In this document: in pieces, positions 1 to 8,878 of the stretch
How the letters are laid out: every line of letters begins with the position of its first letter
Numbering within the stretch: the stretch's first letter is position 1
Source of the DNA: Luteimonas mephitis DSM 12574
Lineage (GTDB): Bacteria > Pseudomonadota > Gammaproteobacteria > Xanthomonadales > Xanthomonadaceae
Direction: 5' to 3'
DNA: 64,000 nucleotides
Assembly: GCF_000422305.1 (NCBI RefSeq)
Contig: NZ_AULN01000012.1
Span: forward strand, 1 to 64,000
Program-made: the position numbers and the translations under genes
The notes under the pieces: generated by a model
Databases searched by the model: none
Told to the model about the DNA's origin: nothing
The model's input: only the letters and a program-made list of their open reading frames with translations

Positions 1-433
<433 letters not shown>

Positions 434-1111
434 GCCGGCCACACGATCGACGTGCGCGCAGAAGCCGGCGACGAAGGCGCGCAGGCGGTCTTCGATGCCG
501 GGGTCGACGATGCGGCCGTCGGCGTCGAACACCTGTCCGGCGCGCGCCACCATCAGCCGGCCTTCGAACCAGGGCGCGGCGCCCAGCGTGCGCAGCACCG
601 GCAGCCACGCGTTCTGGCCCAGCTGGGTGCCGAAACCGCCGGGCGAAGCACCGATCACCGCGACCGGCTTGCCGCCGAACACCCGGGCGATGTCCGTGGC
701 CGGGCGCGACATCCAGTCGATCGCATTCTTGAACACGCCCGGCAGGCTGTTGTTGTACTCGGGGGTCACCATCAGCAGGCCGTCGGCCGCGGCGACAGCG
801 TCCTTCAGCGCGGCGACCGCAGGCGGGATGCCCTCGGCCGCTTCCACGTCGCCGTCGTAGAGCGGCACGCCGTGCAGCGTGCGCGCGTCGACGTGGCTGC
901 CGTCCGGCACCCGCGCTGCGGCAGCGCGCAGCAGGGCGGCGTTGAACGAATCGCGTCGCAGGCTGCCGCACAGTCCGACGATGTTGGCCATGGATGAATT
1001 CCCGCGTGCCGGTGGCCGCGCGTCGTGCGCGGCCTGGCACGATCTTGACATCATTGCCGCGCGACGGGCCCGGCTCGCCGCCGGGCGGGGCGGGGTGCGA
1101 TGCGACCGAGG

Positions 1112-1663
1112 TCAGCGTCGCCTGCGGCCAAGCCACGGCGCCATGCTCGCCAGCACGCCGTCGCGCCGGACAAGGGCATGGAACAGGGCCGCGGCCAGGT
1201 GCAGCAGGAACGTGGCGAACAGCAGCAGCGCCAGCCAGTGGTGCGCGCCGCGCAGCCACGCGAACAGCCCTGCATCGTGCGGCGCGATCGGCGGCAGGCG
1301 GATCCCGGCCAACAGCGTGACCGGATAGCCCGCCGCCGACAGCATTGCCCAGCCGCTGACGGGCATCAGCAGCAGCAGCGCGTACAGCAGCCAGTGGGAG
1401 AGGGTGGCCGCGCGCCGCTGCAGGCGGGGGAGGTCGGCGGGCAGCGGCGGCGGCGGATGGCGGAGGCGGGTGTGGATGCGCAGCAGCACCAGCACGAGGA
1501 TCGCGACGCCCAGCGGCTTGTGGATCGCCAGCAGCAGCGCGTACGCGGACGAGGTGGTGGACAGCATGCCGATGCCGATGAACAGCATCGCGACCACCAG
1601 CGGCGCCATCATCCAGTGCAGCAGGCGCGCGCGGGCGTGGAACAGGGGGACTGGCGTGCTCAT
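1112..1663 (-). CDS. Cytochrome b561-type membrane protein
   Basis: A 183-residue polytopic protein with four hydrophobic segments, matching bacterial cytochrome b561 in length and layout. Candidate haem-ligating histidines sit at the start of helix 1 (FHARARLLHW), after helix 1/2 (AIHKPLG) and in the last helices (HHWLALLLF, LLHLAAALFH). Family members move electrons across the inner membrane, for example from quinol to periplasmic acceptors. Its ATG overlaps the TGA of the upstream catalase-like gene (ATGA), so the two are translationally coupled. Inference: it supplies electrons in the same oxidative-stress response. Confidence 0.85.
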   Translation of the reverse strand: MSTPVPLFHARARLLHWMMAPLVVAMLFIGIGMLSTTSSAYALLLAIHKPLGVAILVLVLLRIHTRLRHPPPPLPADLPRLQRRAATLSHWLLYALLLLMPVSGWAMLSAAGYPVTLLAGIRLPPIAPHDAGLFAWLRGAHHWLALLLFATFLLHLAAALFHALVRRDGVLASMAPWLGRRRR

Positions 1664-2793
1664 CGCTGCGACTCCTGCGGGAGGGTGGCGGGCGCGCTGC
1701 CCGGTGCGCCGGGATGCGGCCCTTCGCCCGAGCGCCGTCGCAGCGAAGCCGCGTAGACGGCCGAGCGGGCGCTCAGCAGCGGATCGTCGGAAGCGGCGAT
1801 GCCCGGCGGCAGCACCAGCGGATCGAAGGTGACGTCACGGCACGGGCCGGCCGCCTCGGGCAGCGCGCGCTCGATCACCAGCGTGCCGACATCGATGCGC
1901 TCACGGGACGCCGGCCACTGCACGGTGGCGTTGTCGGTGCGGTCGCCGGCGGCGGCCAGCGTGACCACCAGGTGCCAGCGCTGCGGTTCCCGGCGCAGGC
2001 GCGCGAACAGGTCGTTGAACAGGAAATCGCGGTCGCGCGCGTTCATCGCATCGAAGCGGCCGCGGTCGAGCGCGGAGAACGCCGCCTCGGGCAGCATCGA
2101 CCAGCGCACCGCGCGCGCCGTGCCGCCGGCGTCGATGAAGCGGAACGCATTGATCGAGTGGTAGCCGTCGTTGGCAAAGCTCGAGGCGATCGGCCGCGAG
2201 GCCATCAGCGCGTTGAAGGCGCGGGTTTCCGGGTGCGCGGCCATGAATGCGGCGACCCTGGCCGGGTCGGGCTTGCCGGTCATCGGATCGGGCGTGGTCG
2301 CGCGCTGCAGCGCGACGAAATCGCGCACGTTGCCGACCGGGAACAGCGGCACGCTGTTCATCGCCGTGCGCCAGGTGCTGCCGTCGGCGGCGCTGAAGTC
2401 CAGCGCCAGGCTGCGCGGCGCAGGCACGCCGTCGGGCGCGTAAGGAGAGCCGACGGCCAGCGCGAAGCGGCCGAACACCGGCGTGCGCCCGGGCGCGAAC
2501 ACCGCCGCCTTCGACAGCGCCTGGCCGCGGCCGTTGCTGTCGAAATAGCCGACGACGCACACGCCCTTCTCGTGTGCGCGGCGGAAGCCGGGGTGCTCGC
2601 CGTTGTGGCGTTCCAGCACGTCGGCGACATCCGCGCCCGACAGGCGCGAGGGCGTCAGCCAGCCGGCGGTCCAGGCGAAGGCCAGCGCGAGGATGCCGAC
2701 TGTGAGCGCGATCGCGCCCAGGCCGGTGATCACCCGGCGCCGCCGACGCCACAGGCGGCGCAGCGACTGCGGGGAAGGGGAGGAAAGCGGCAT
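1660..2793 (-). CDS. Catalase-family haem peroxidase (SrpA-like), membrane-anchored
   Basis: A 377-residue protein. Residues about 20-40 form a membrane segment or uncleaved signal, followed by a minicatalase core beginning HPGFRRAHEKGVCVVGYF, with the distal His, then FGRFALAVGSPY and NDGYHSINAFRFID. Stand-alone catalase-core proteins of this size are the SrpA-like periplasmic peroxidases. ATG at 2793 is the first start that yields a sensible N-terminus; the frame is open further upstream but without peroxidase features. It faces an ECF sigma gene across a region with matched ECF-type promoters and overlaps the cytochrome b561 gene downstream. Likely role: removal of peroxides in the cell envelope, under control of that sigma factor. 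Confidence 0.87.
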   Translation of the reverse strand: MPLSSPSPQSLRRLWRRRRRVITGLGAIALTVGILALAFAWTAGWLTPSRLSGADVADVLERHNGEHPGFRRAHEKGVCVVGYFDSNGRGQALSKAAVFAPGRTPVFGRFALAVGSPYAPDGVPAPRSLALDFSAADGSTWRTAMNSVPLFPVGNVRDFVALQRATTPDPMTGKPDPARVAAFMAAHPETRAFNALMASRPIASSFANDGYHSINAFRFIDAGGTARAVRWSMLPEAAFSALDRGRFDAMNARDRDFLFNDLFARLRREPQRWHLVVTLAAAGDRTDNATVQWPASRERIDVGTLVIERALPEAAGPCRDVTFDPLVLPPGIAASDDPLLSARSAVYAASLRRRSGEGPHPGAPGSAPATLPQESQR

Positions 2794-2825
2794 CGTGGCT
2801 CCTGCGTGGTGTTCGATGGCAGTGG

Positions 2826-2850
2826 GACGCCGCGGGCGCCGGCTTATTCC
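2826..2850 (-). promoter_or_regulatory. Candidate ECF-type promoter of the catalase/cytochrome b561 operon
   Basis: On the minus strand GGAATAA (2850-2844) is followed after exactly 14 nt by CGTC (2829-2826), 33 nt upstream of the catalase ATG. The same motif pair with the same spacing stands before the sigma gene on the other strand. ECF promoters typically have a GGAA-type -35 and a CGT(C)-type -10 box. Confidence 0.65.
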
Positions 2851-2886
2851 ATCGAGCGCTGGTTTGCAGGCGCGATTCGCGCGCGG

Positions 2887-2911
2887 GGAATAAACGCCGC
2901 TGCCGCGCGTC
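2887..2911 (+). promoter_or_regulatory. Candidate autoregulatory ECF-type promoter of the sigma/anti-sigma operon
   Basis: GGAATAA at 2887-2893, a 14-nt spacer, then CGTC at 2908-2911, about 54 nt before the sigma ATG. Identity of box and spacing with the divergent catalase promoter suggests that the sigma factor drives both. Confidence 0.65.
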
Positions 2912-2964
2912 GTACCCTGTGACCAGTGGAGGAGCCCCCGCGTGCGGCCAGGACGAATAACGCC

Positions 2965-3474
2965 ATGACGACCGTCGACGACGACGAACTGCACGCGCTG
3001 CTGCCGTCGCTGCGGCGCTTCGCGCTGTGGCTGGCGCGCGACGCCAGCGACGCCGACGACCTGGTGCAGGCCTGCCTGGAGCGCGCGCTCTCGCGCTGGG
3101 CCACGCGGCGCGGCGATTCCAGCATGAAAGCCTGGCTGTTCGCGATCCTGCACCGGCAGTTCATCGACCAGCGCCGGCGCGCGGGCCGCTGGCGTCGCGT
3201 GCTCGCGGCCTTCGGCGGCGAACCGGGCGCGGCGCCGTCGGCGGAGGACGCGTTCGTGGCGCGATCGTCGCTGGAAGCGTTCGATGCGCTGGCCATCGAT
3301 CATCGCGCGGTGCTGCTGCTGGTGGTGGTGGAAGGACTCGAATACCGGGAGGCCGCGCAGGCGCTGGGCGTGCCGGTCGGCACGGTGATGTCGCGGCTCT
3401 CGCGCGCCCGGGCCGCGTATCGCAAGCTCACCGGCGACGAACCCGGCGGCGCCCGGCTGCGGAGGATCGGATGA
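2965..3474 (+). CDS. ECF-family RNA polymerase sigma factor
   Basis: A 169-residue two-domain sigma-70 family protein. Region 2 is visible in DASDADDLVQACLERALSRW and AWLFAILHRQFIDQRRR. Region 4 is LLLVVVEGLEYREAAQALGVPVGTVMSRLSRARAAYR, a helix-turn-helix. No region 1 or 3, as expected for ECF sigmas. ATG at 2965 was chosen; an in-frame GTG at 2926 would add 13 unconserved residues and lie close to the proposed promoter. Its stop overlaps the start of the anti-sigma gene (ATGA). Inference: released by the anti-sigma under oxidative or envelope stress to transcribe itself and the facing catalase operon. Confidence 0.92.
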   Translation: MTTVDDDELHALLPSLRRFALWLARDASDADDLVQACLERALSRWATRRGDSSMKAWLFAILHRQFIDQRRRAGRWRRVLAAFGGEPGAAPSAEDAFVARSSLEAFDALAIDHRAVLLLVVVEGLEYREAAQALGVPVGTVMSRLSRARAAYRKLTGDEPGGARLRRIG

Positions 3475-4223
3475 ACGACACGATGCCCGATGACGACACC
3501 CTGCAGGCCTACGTCGACGGCCAGCTGGACGAGGCGCGGCGTCGCGACGTGGAGGCCTGCCTGGCCGCGCAGCCCGCGCTGGCCGCGCGCGTGGCGCAGT
3601 GGCAGCGCGATGCGGCCGGCCTGCGCGCGGCGCTCGCCGGCGGCCTGTCGCTGCCACCGCAGGCGCGACTGGATCCGGCGTCGATCCGGCGCACGCGTCG
3701 CGCGCGGACGCAGCGCCGGCTCGCGCTGTGCGCGTCGCTGGTGCTGGCGCTCGGCCTTGGTGGCATGGGCGGCTGGCAGGCGAAGACCATGCGCGTCGCG
3801 GCCGCTGCGCCGCCGATGGACGATGCGGTTACCGCCTACCGCATCTTCGCCACCGACCGCACCCGCCCGGTCGAGATGGATGCCAGTCGCGGGCCGGAAC
3901 TGCAGGCGTGGCTGTCGGCGCGGCTCGGCCGGCCGATGTCGCTGCCGGACCTGCAGTCCTACGGCTTCACCCTGCTTGGCGGGCGCATGCTTGCCACCCC
4001 CGACGGCGCCGCGGCGATGCTGATGTACCAGGACGTCGAAGGCCGGCGGATCAGCTTCTACGTGCGCCCGAGCACGCGCTTCGCCGATGCGCGCGGCAGC
4101 CGCCTCAACGACGGCCTGGCGCTGCGATACTGGTACCGCAACGGCTACGGCTTCGCGGTGGTGGGGCGCGCCGACGATCCGCGCACGCTGGCGGTGCAGC
4201 AGGCGATCCCGCCGGCGGTGTGA
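3471..4223 (+). CDS. Anti-sigma factor, single-pass membrane protein
   Basis: A 250-residue protein. The N-terminal 40 residues (DDDTLQAYVDGQLDEARRRD) resemble the cytoplasmic sigma-binding segment of anti-sigma factors but lack the zinc-binding His/Cys set. A membrane helix at about residues 82-100 (LALCASLVLALGLGGMGGW) leads into a periplasmic domain of about 150 residues (SYGFTLLGGRMLATPDG...), a family commonly annotated as anti-sigma/transmembrane regulator. It overlaps the ECF gene by 4 bp, the usual layout for a sigma and its inhibitor. Confidence 0.85.
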   Translation: MNDTMPDDDTLQAYVDGQLDEARRRDVEACLAAQPALAARVAQWQRDAAGLRAALAGGLSLPPQARLDPASIRRTRRARTQRRLALCASLVLALGLGGMGGWQAKTMRVAAAAPPMDDAVTAYRIFATDRTRPVEMDASRGPELQAWLSARLGRPMSLPDLQSYGFTLLGGRMLATPDGAAAMLMYQDVEGRRISFYVRPSTRFADARGSRLNDGLALRYWYRNGYGFAVVGRADDPRTLAVQQAIPPAV

Positions 4224-4427
4224 CGCGGCCCCCGGCGCTGCACCCGGTTGTTCGGGCGATCCGCGTGCGGCGCAAGCGGCGCGTCCCCAGCTAGCCAGCG
4301 CAAGAGGCAGGTCGATGCGTGCGGGAGCCGCCTTGACGGGTTGCCCTGCGATCGCCGGGAGCGCCTTTGAGGTGCGTCCGGTTTTCCAGGTGCTAAGGTC
4401 TGCGGCTCGCCCAGCCGCGGGAGTCCG

Positions 4428-7127
4428 ATGAGCACCTACGCACTCCAGTCCGTGTTCGCTCCCGCCTCGGTGGCGGTGGTCGGCGCCAGTCCGCGCGAGC
4501 GCTCGCTCGGGCGGCTGGTCCTGCAGCAACTGCGCGAAGGCGGGTTCGCCGGGCCGGTCGGGCTGGTCAACCCGCACTACCGCGACATCGACGGCATGGC
4601 GGCCGCGCCGCGGCTCGATGCGTTGGGGTTCGCGCCGGAACTGGTGGTGATCGCCGCGCCACCGCAGGACGTGGCGGCAGTGGCGCAGGCCGCGGTCGAC
4701 GCCGGTGCCAGGGCGGCGATCGTGCTGACCCGCGGCATGGGCGCGGGCGCCGGTTCGCACAACGAGGCGCTGCAGGCCGTGGCGCGTGCGCACGGGCTGC
4801 GGATCGTGGGGCCCAACTGCCTGGGCGTGATCGCGCCGCACGCCAGCCTGTTCGCCAGCTTCGCCGCACACCGGCCGCTGGCGGGCGACCTGGCGCTGGT
4901 CTCGCAGTCCGGCGCGGTGGCGGCGGGGGTGCTGGAGTGGGCGCGCCCGCGCGGCATCGGTTTCTCGGCGGTGGTGGCGCTGGGCGACGCGATCGACGTC
5001 GACTTCGCCGACCTGCTCGATTACTTCGCCGTCGACCGCCACACCCGCGCGATCCTGCTGTACCTCGAACACGTGCGCGACGCGCGCAAGTTCCTCTCGG
5101 CCGCACGTGCGGCGGCACGCGGCAAGCCGGTGGTGGTGGTCAAGCCCGGGCGCCACGTCCGCGCCCCGGCCGATGCGCAAACCCACATCGCGCGCCTCGC
5201 CACGCCCGATGCGACCTACGACGCCGCCTTCCGCCGCGCCGGCCTGCTGCGCGTGCATGGGCTGGACGAACTGTTCGCCGCGGCCGAAACGCTCTCGCAC
5301 CTGGGCAACGTGCCGGGCAAGCGGCTCGCGCTGCTGACCAACGGTGCCGGCACCGGGATGCTGGCGCTGGACCGGCTGATGGACCTGGGCGGCGTGCCGG
5401 CGACGTTGTCGCAACCCACGATCGAAACGCTCGACCATGCGTACCCGCGCGGTTGGTCGCGGAGCAATCCAGTCGACATGCTCGGCGACGCCGACGGCGA
5501 GCGCTACTTCGCCGGCATGCAGGCCCTGCTCGCCGATCCCGACAACGACGCGGTGCTGGCCATGCACGTGCCCACGGCGCTGTCGCAGCCGCAGGACACT
5601 GCCGACGCGGTGGTCCGCGCGCTGCAGGCGCAGGCGGGAGGCGGCGCGCGCAAGCCGACCCTGGCGGTGTGGATGGGCGGCGACGCGCAGGCCTTGTCGA
5701 CGCTCAACGACGCCGGCGTGCCGACCTACGCCACCGAGGCCGAGGCGGTGCGCGGCTTCATGTACCTGGTGCGCCACCGCGAGGCGCAGCAGGCACTGAT
5801 GGAGACGCCGCCGAGCCTGCCGCAGGATTTCGTCGTCGACGGTGCCGCCGCGCAGGCGGTGGTCGCCGAGGCGCTGGCGAACGGGGAGGAATGGCTGCAG
5901 CCCGGGGCGGTGGCGCGCCTGTTCGCCGCCTACGGCATCGCCTTCGTGCCGTCGCTGCCCGCGCGCGATGCCGATGAAGCGGCGCGCATCGCCGCGCCGC
6001 TGCTCGAAGCGGGCGGCGCGGTCGCGGTGAAGCTGCTGTCGCCCGACGTCATGCACAAGTCCGACGTCGACGGCGTGCGGCTGAACCTGGGCAATGCCGA
6101 TGCCGTGCGCGAGGCTGCCGAAGACATCGTGCGTCGCGCGCGTGCACGCCGGCCAGGCGCGCGCATCGACGGCGTGCTGGTGCAGCCAATGGTGCAGCGG
6201 CCCAAGGCGCGCGAGGTGATCGCGGGCATCGCCGACGATGCCGTCTTCGGCCCGGTGATCGTGTTCGGCCGCGGCGGCACCGCGGTGGAGGTGATCGACG
6301 ACAAGGCGCTGGCGCTGCCGCCGCTGGACCTGCGCCTGGCGAAGGAACTGGTCGGCCGCACCCGCGTGTCGCGCATCCTCAAGGCCTATCGCGACGTGCC
6401 TGCGGCCGACGAGGACGCGCTGGCGCTGGTGCTGGTCAAGCTGGCGCAGCTGGCGGCGGACATCCCGGCGCTGCGCGAGCTGGACATCAACCCGCTGCTG
6501 GTCGATGCCGACGGCGTGGTTGCGCTCGATGCGCGGGTAGCGGTGGCGCCGTCGCGGCAGCTGCATCGCGGCCGCGGCCATCCGCGCTTCGCGATCCTGC
6601 CGTATCCGAAGGAATGGGAGCGCAACATCACCCTCGCCGACGGACGCGAGGCGTTCGTGCGCCCGGTCCGGCCGGAAGATGACGCGATGTTCAGGGCGTT
6701 CTTCGCCCGGGTGAGCGCGGAGGACCTGCGCCTGCGCTTCTTCCGCGCGGTGCGCGATTTCAGCCACGACTTCATCGCCCGGCTGGTGCAGCTCGACTAC
6801 GCGCGCTCGATGGCGCTGGTGGCCATCGACACCGCCAGCGGCGAGATGCTCGGCGCGGTGCGCCTGCTGGCCGACGCGAACTTCGACCGCGGCGAGTACG
6901 GGATCATGGTGCGCTCCGACCTCAAGGGAGCCGGCATCGGCTGGCAGCTGATGGAGGCGATGATCGAGGTCGCGCACTGGCTCGGCCTCAACCTCATCGA
7001 AGGCCAGGTGCTGCGCGAGAACAGCACGATGCTGTCGATGTGCCGGCACCTTGGGTTTGACGTGGTGCCGGATCCCGATGATGCGATGGTGATGCTGGTG
7101 ACGCTGCCGGTGGGCGATGGCCCGTAG
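4428..7127 (+). CDS. pat: NDP-forming acyl-CoA synthetase fused to a GNAT acetyltransferase (Pat/YfiQ type)
   Basis: An 899-residue protein. Order: CoA-binding Rossmann domain (about 1-140, SVAVVGASPRE), ligase-CoA domains (about 150-470, VSQSGAVAAGVLEWA), ATP-grasp domain (about 490-710, AVKLLSPDVMHKSDVDGV) and a C-terminal GNAT domain (about 725-899, ERNITLADGREAFVRPVR). Homologues acetylate lysines of acetyl-CoA synthetase and other enzymes using acetyl-CoA. Length and domain order match E. coli YfiQ/PatZ. In Salmonella Pat the catalytic phospho-His of ADP-forming synthetases is reported lost; here QTHIARLATPDATYDAAF has a His (residue 253) at the aligned position, so synthetase activity cannot be excluded. 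It is monocistronic; the 204-bp upstream gap shows no gene. Confidence 0.92.
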   Translation: MSTYALQSVFAPASVAVVGASPRERSLGRLVLQQLREGGFAGPVGLVNPHYRDIDGMAAAPRLDALGFAPELVVIAAPPQDVAAVAQAAVDAGARAAIVLTRGMGAGAGSHNEALQAVARAHGLRIVGPNCLGVIAPHASLFASFAAHRPLAGDLALVSQSGAVAAGVLEWARPRGIGFSAVVALGDAIDVDFADLLDYFAVDRHTRAILLYLEHVRDARKFLSAARAAARGKPVVVVKPGRHVRAPADAQTHIARLATPDATYDAAFRRAGLLRVHGLDELFAAAETLSHLGNVPGKRLALLTNGAGTGMLALDRLMDLGGVPATLSQPTIETLDHAYPRGWSRSNPVDMLGDADGERYFAGMQALLADPDNDAVLAMHVPTALSQPQDTADAVVRALQAQAGGGARKPTLAVWMGGDAQALSTLNDAGVPTYATEAEAVRGFMYLVRHREAQQALMETPPSLPQDFVVDGAAAQAVVAEALANGEEWLQPGAVARLFAAYGIAFVPSLPARDADEAARIAAPLLEAGGAVAVKLLSPDVMHKSDVDGVRLNLGNADAVREAAEDIVRRARARRPGARIDGVLVQPMVQRPKAREVIAGIADDAVFGPVIVFGRGGTAVEVIDDKALALPPLDLRLAKELVGRTRVSRILKAYRDVPAADEDALALVLVKLAQLAADIPALRELDINPLLVDADGVVALDARVAVAPSRQLHRGRGHPRFAILPYPKEWERNITLADGREAFVRPVRPEDDAMFRAFFARVSAEDLRLRFFRAVRDFSHDFIARLVQLDYARSMALVAIDTASGEMLGAVRLLADANFDRGEYGIMVRSDLKGAGIGWQLMEAMIEVAHWLGLNLIEGQVLRENSTMLSMCRHLGFDVVPDPDDAMVMLVTLPVGDGP

Positions 7128-7616
<489 letters not shown>

Positions 7617-8723
7617 ATGCGCAAGATCCTCCACGTCGACATGGACGCGTTCTACGCGTCGGTCGAGCAGCGCGACGATCCGTCGCTGCGCGGGCGGCCG
7701 GTGGTGGTGGCCTGGCGCGGCGCGCGCTCGGTGGTGTGCGCGGCCAGCTACGAGGCGCGGGTGTTCGGGGTGCGGTCGGCGATGCCGGCGGTGCGCGCCG
7801 AGCGGTTGTGCCCGGACGCGGTGTTCGTGCCGCCGGACTTCACGCGCTACAAGGCGGTGTCGCGGCAGGTGCGGGCGATCTTCCTGCGCCACACGGATCT
7901 CGTCGAACCGCTGTCGCTCGACGAGGCCTACCTCGATGTCACCGAACCGAAGATTCCCTCGCCCAGCGCCACCGCGACCGCGCAGGCGATCCGCGCGCAG
8001 ATCCGCGAGGAGACCGCGCTCACCGCGTCGGCTGGCGTCGCGCCGAACAAGTTCATCGCCAAGATCGCCTCGGACTGGAACAAGCCCGACGGCATGTTCG
8101 TGGTCCGCCCGTCGCAGGTCGAGGCCTTCCTCACGCCGCTGCCGGTGGCGAAGATCCCCGGGGTGGGCAAGGTGATGGAGAAGAAGCTGGCCGAGCTCGG
8201 CGTCGCCACCGTCGGCGACCTGCGCGCGTTCAGCGCCGAGGAGCTGCAGCTGCGCTTCGGCACCTTCGGCCGCCGCCTGCACCTGCGCGCCCGCGGCATC
8301 GACGAACGTCCGGTGCAGCCGGACCAGCCGGTGCAATCGATCTCGGCCGAGGACACGTTCGAGCGCGACCTGCAGCTGTACGAATTCGAAGGCGACATCC
8401 GCCGCCTCGCCGAGAAGACCTGGCTGGCGACGCGCAGGACGCAGCGCGTCGGCCGCACCGTGGTGCTGAAGCTCAAGACCGCGCAATTCCGGATCCTGAC
8501 CCGCAGCTTCACCCCGGAAGTCCCGCCGGCGTCGCTGGAGGAACTGACCTCGATCGCGCTGTCGCTGCGCGACCGCATCGACCTGCCGCCGTCGACGCGT
8601 TACCGGCTGGTGGGTGTCGGCGTATCGGGATTCCGCGAACGCGGGGAGGCCGACGGCCAGGGCAGCCTGTTCGACGACGGGGAGCGTTCGCCGGATTCGA
8701 CCGGCCGCCCCGAGTCCCTGTAG
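7617..8723 (+). CDS. dinB: DNA polymerase IV (Y-family translesion polymerase)
   Basis: A 368-residue protein with every Y-family landmark: MRKILHVDMDAFYASVE (first metal-binding Asp), SLDEAYLDVT (SLDE catalytic motif), SAGVAPNKFIAKIASD, the helix-hairpin-helix KIPGVGKVMEKKLAELG, and a C-terminal QGSLF, a beta-clamp binding motif. It copies past damaged bases without proofreading. The TAG stop codon lies inside the first GTAG repeat of the downstream REP cluster, so the last residues may have been reshaped by repeat insertion. No LexA box is obvious in the repeat-rich upstream region. Confidence 0.96.
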   Translation: MRKILHVDMDAFYASVEQRDDPSLRGRPVVVAWRGARSVVCAASYEARVFGVRSAMPAVRAERLCPDAVFVPPDFTRYKAVSRQVRAIFLRHTDLVEPLSLDEAYLDVTEPKIPSPSATATAQAIRAQIREETALTASAGVAPNKFIAKIASDWNKPDGMFVVRPSQVEAFLTPLPVAKIPGVGKVMEKKLAELGVATVGDLRAFSAEELQLRFGTFGRRLHLRARGIDERPVQPDQPVQSISAEDTFERDLQLYEFEGDIRRLAEKTWLATRRTQRVGRTVVLKLKTAQFRILTRSFTPEVPPASLEELTSIALSLRDRIDLPPSTRYRLVGVGVSGFRERGEADGQGSLFDDGERSPDSTGRPESL

Positions 8724-8866
8724 GAGCGGCTTCAGCCGCGAGCTCCTGGGCCTGGACGTTGTAGGAGCGGCGGAAGCCGCGATGCTTGACCGGGAAAGCC
8801 ATCGCGGCTTCCACCGCTCCTACAGCAGCGAAAATCAAAAACTCGCGACTGAAGCCGCTCCTGCAA
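8719..8866. repeat. Cluster of four GTAG-type REP (SMAG-like) sequences
   Basis: The core TGTAGGAGCGGC...GCCGCGA occurs at 8719-8747 and 8760-8783, and inverted at 8800-8824 and 8841-8866. The middle pair can form a long stem, and each copy has its own GCGGCTTCAGCCGC-like hairpin. SMAG elements, Stenotrophomonas REPs that begin with GTAG, have this form. The cluster lies between the convergent dinB and btuB and may act as a bidirectional RNA 3' structure. Confidence 0.85.
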
Positions 8867-8878
8867 GGAGCGCGGGTG

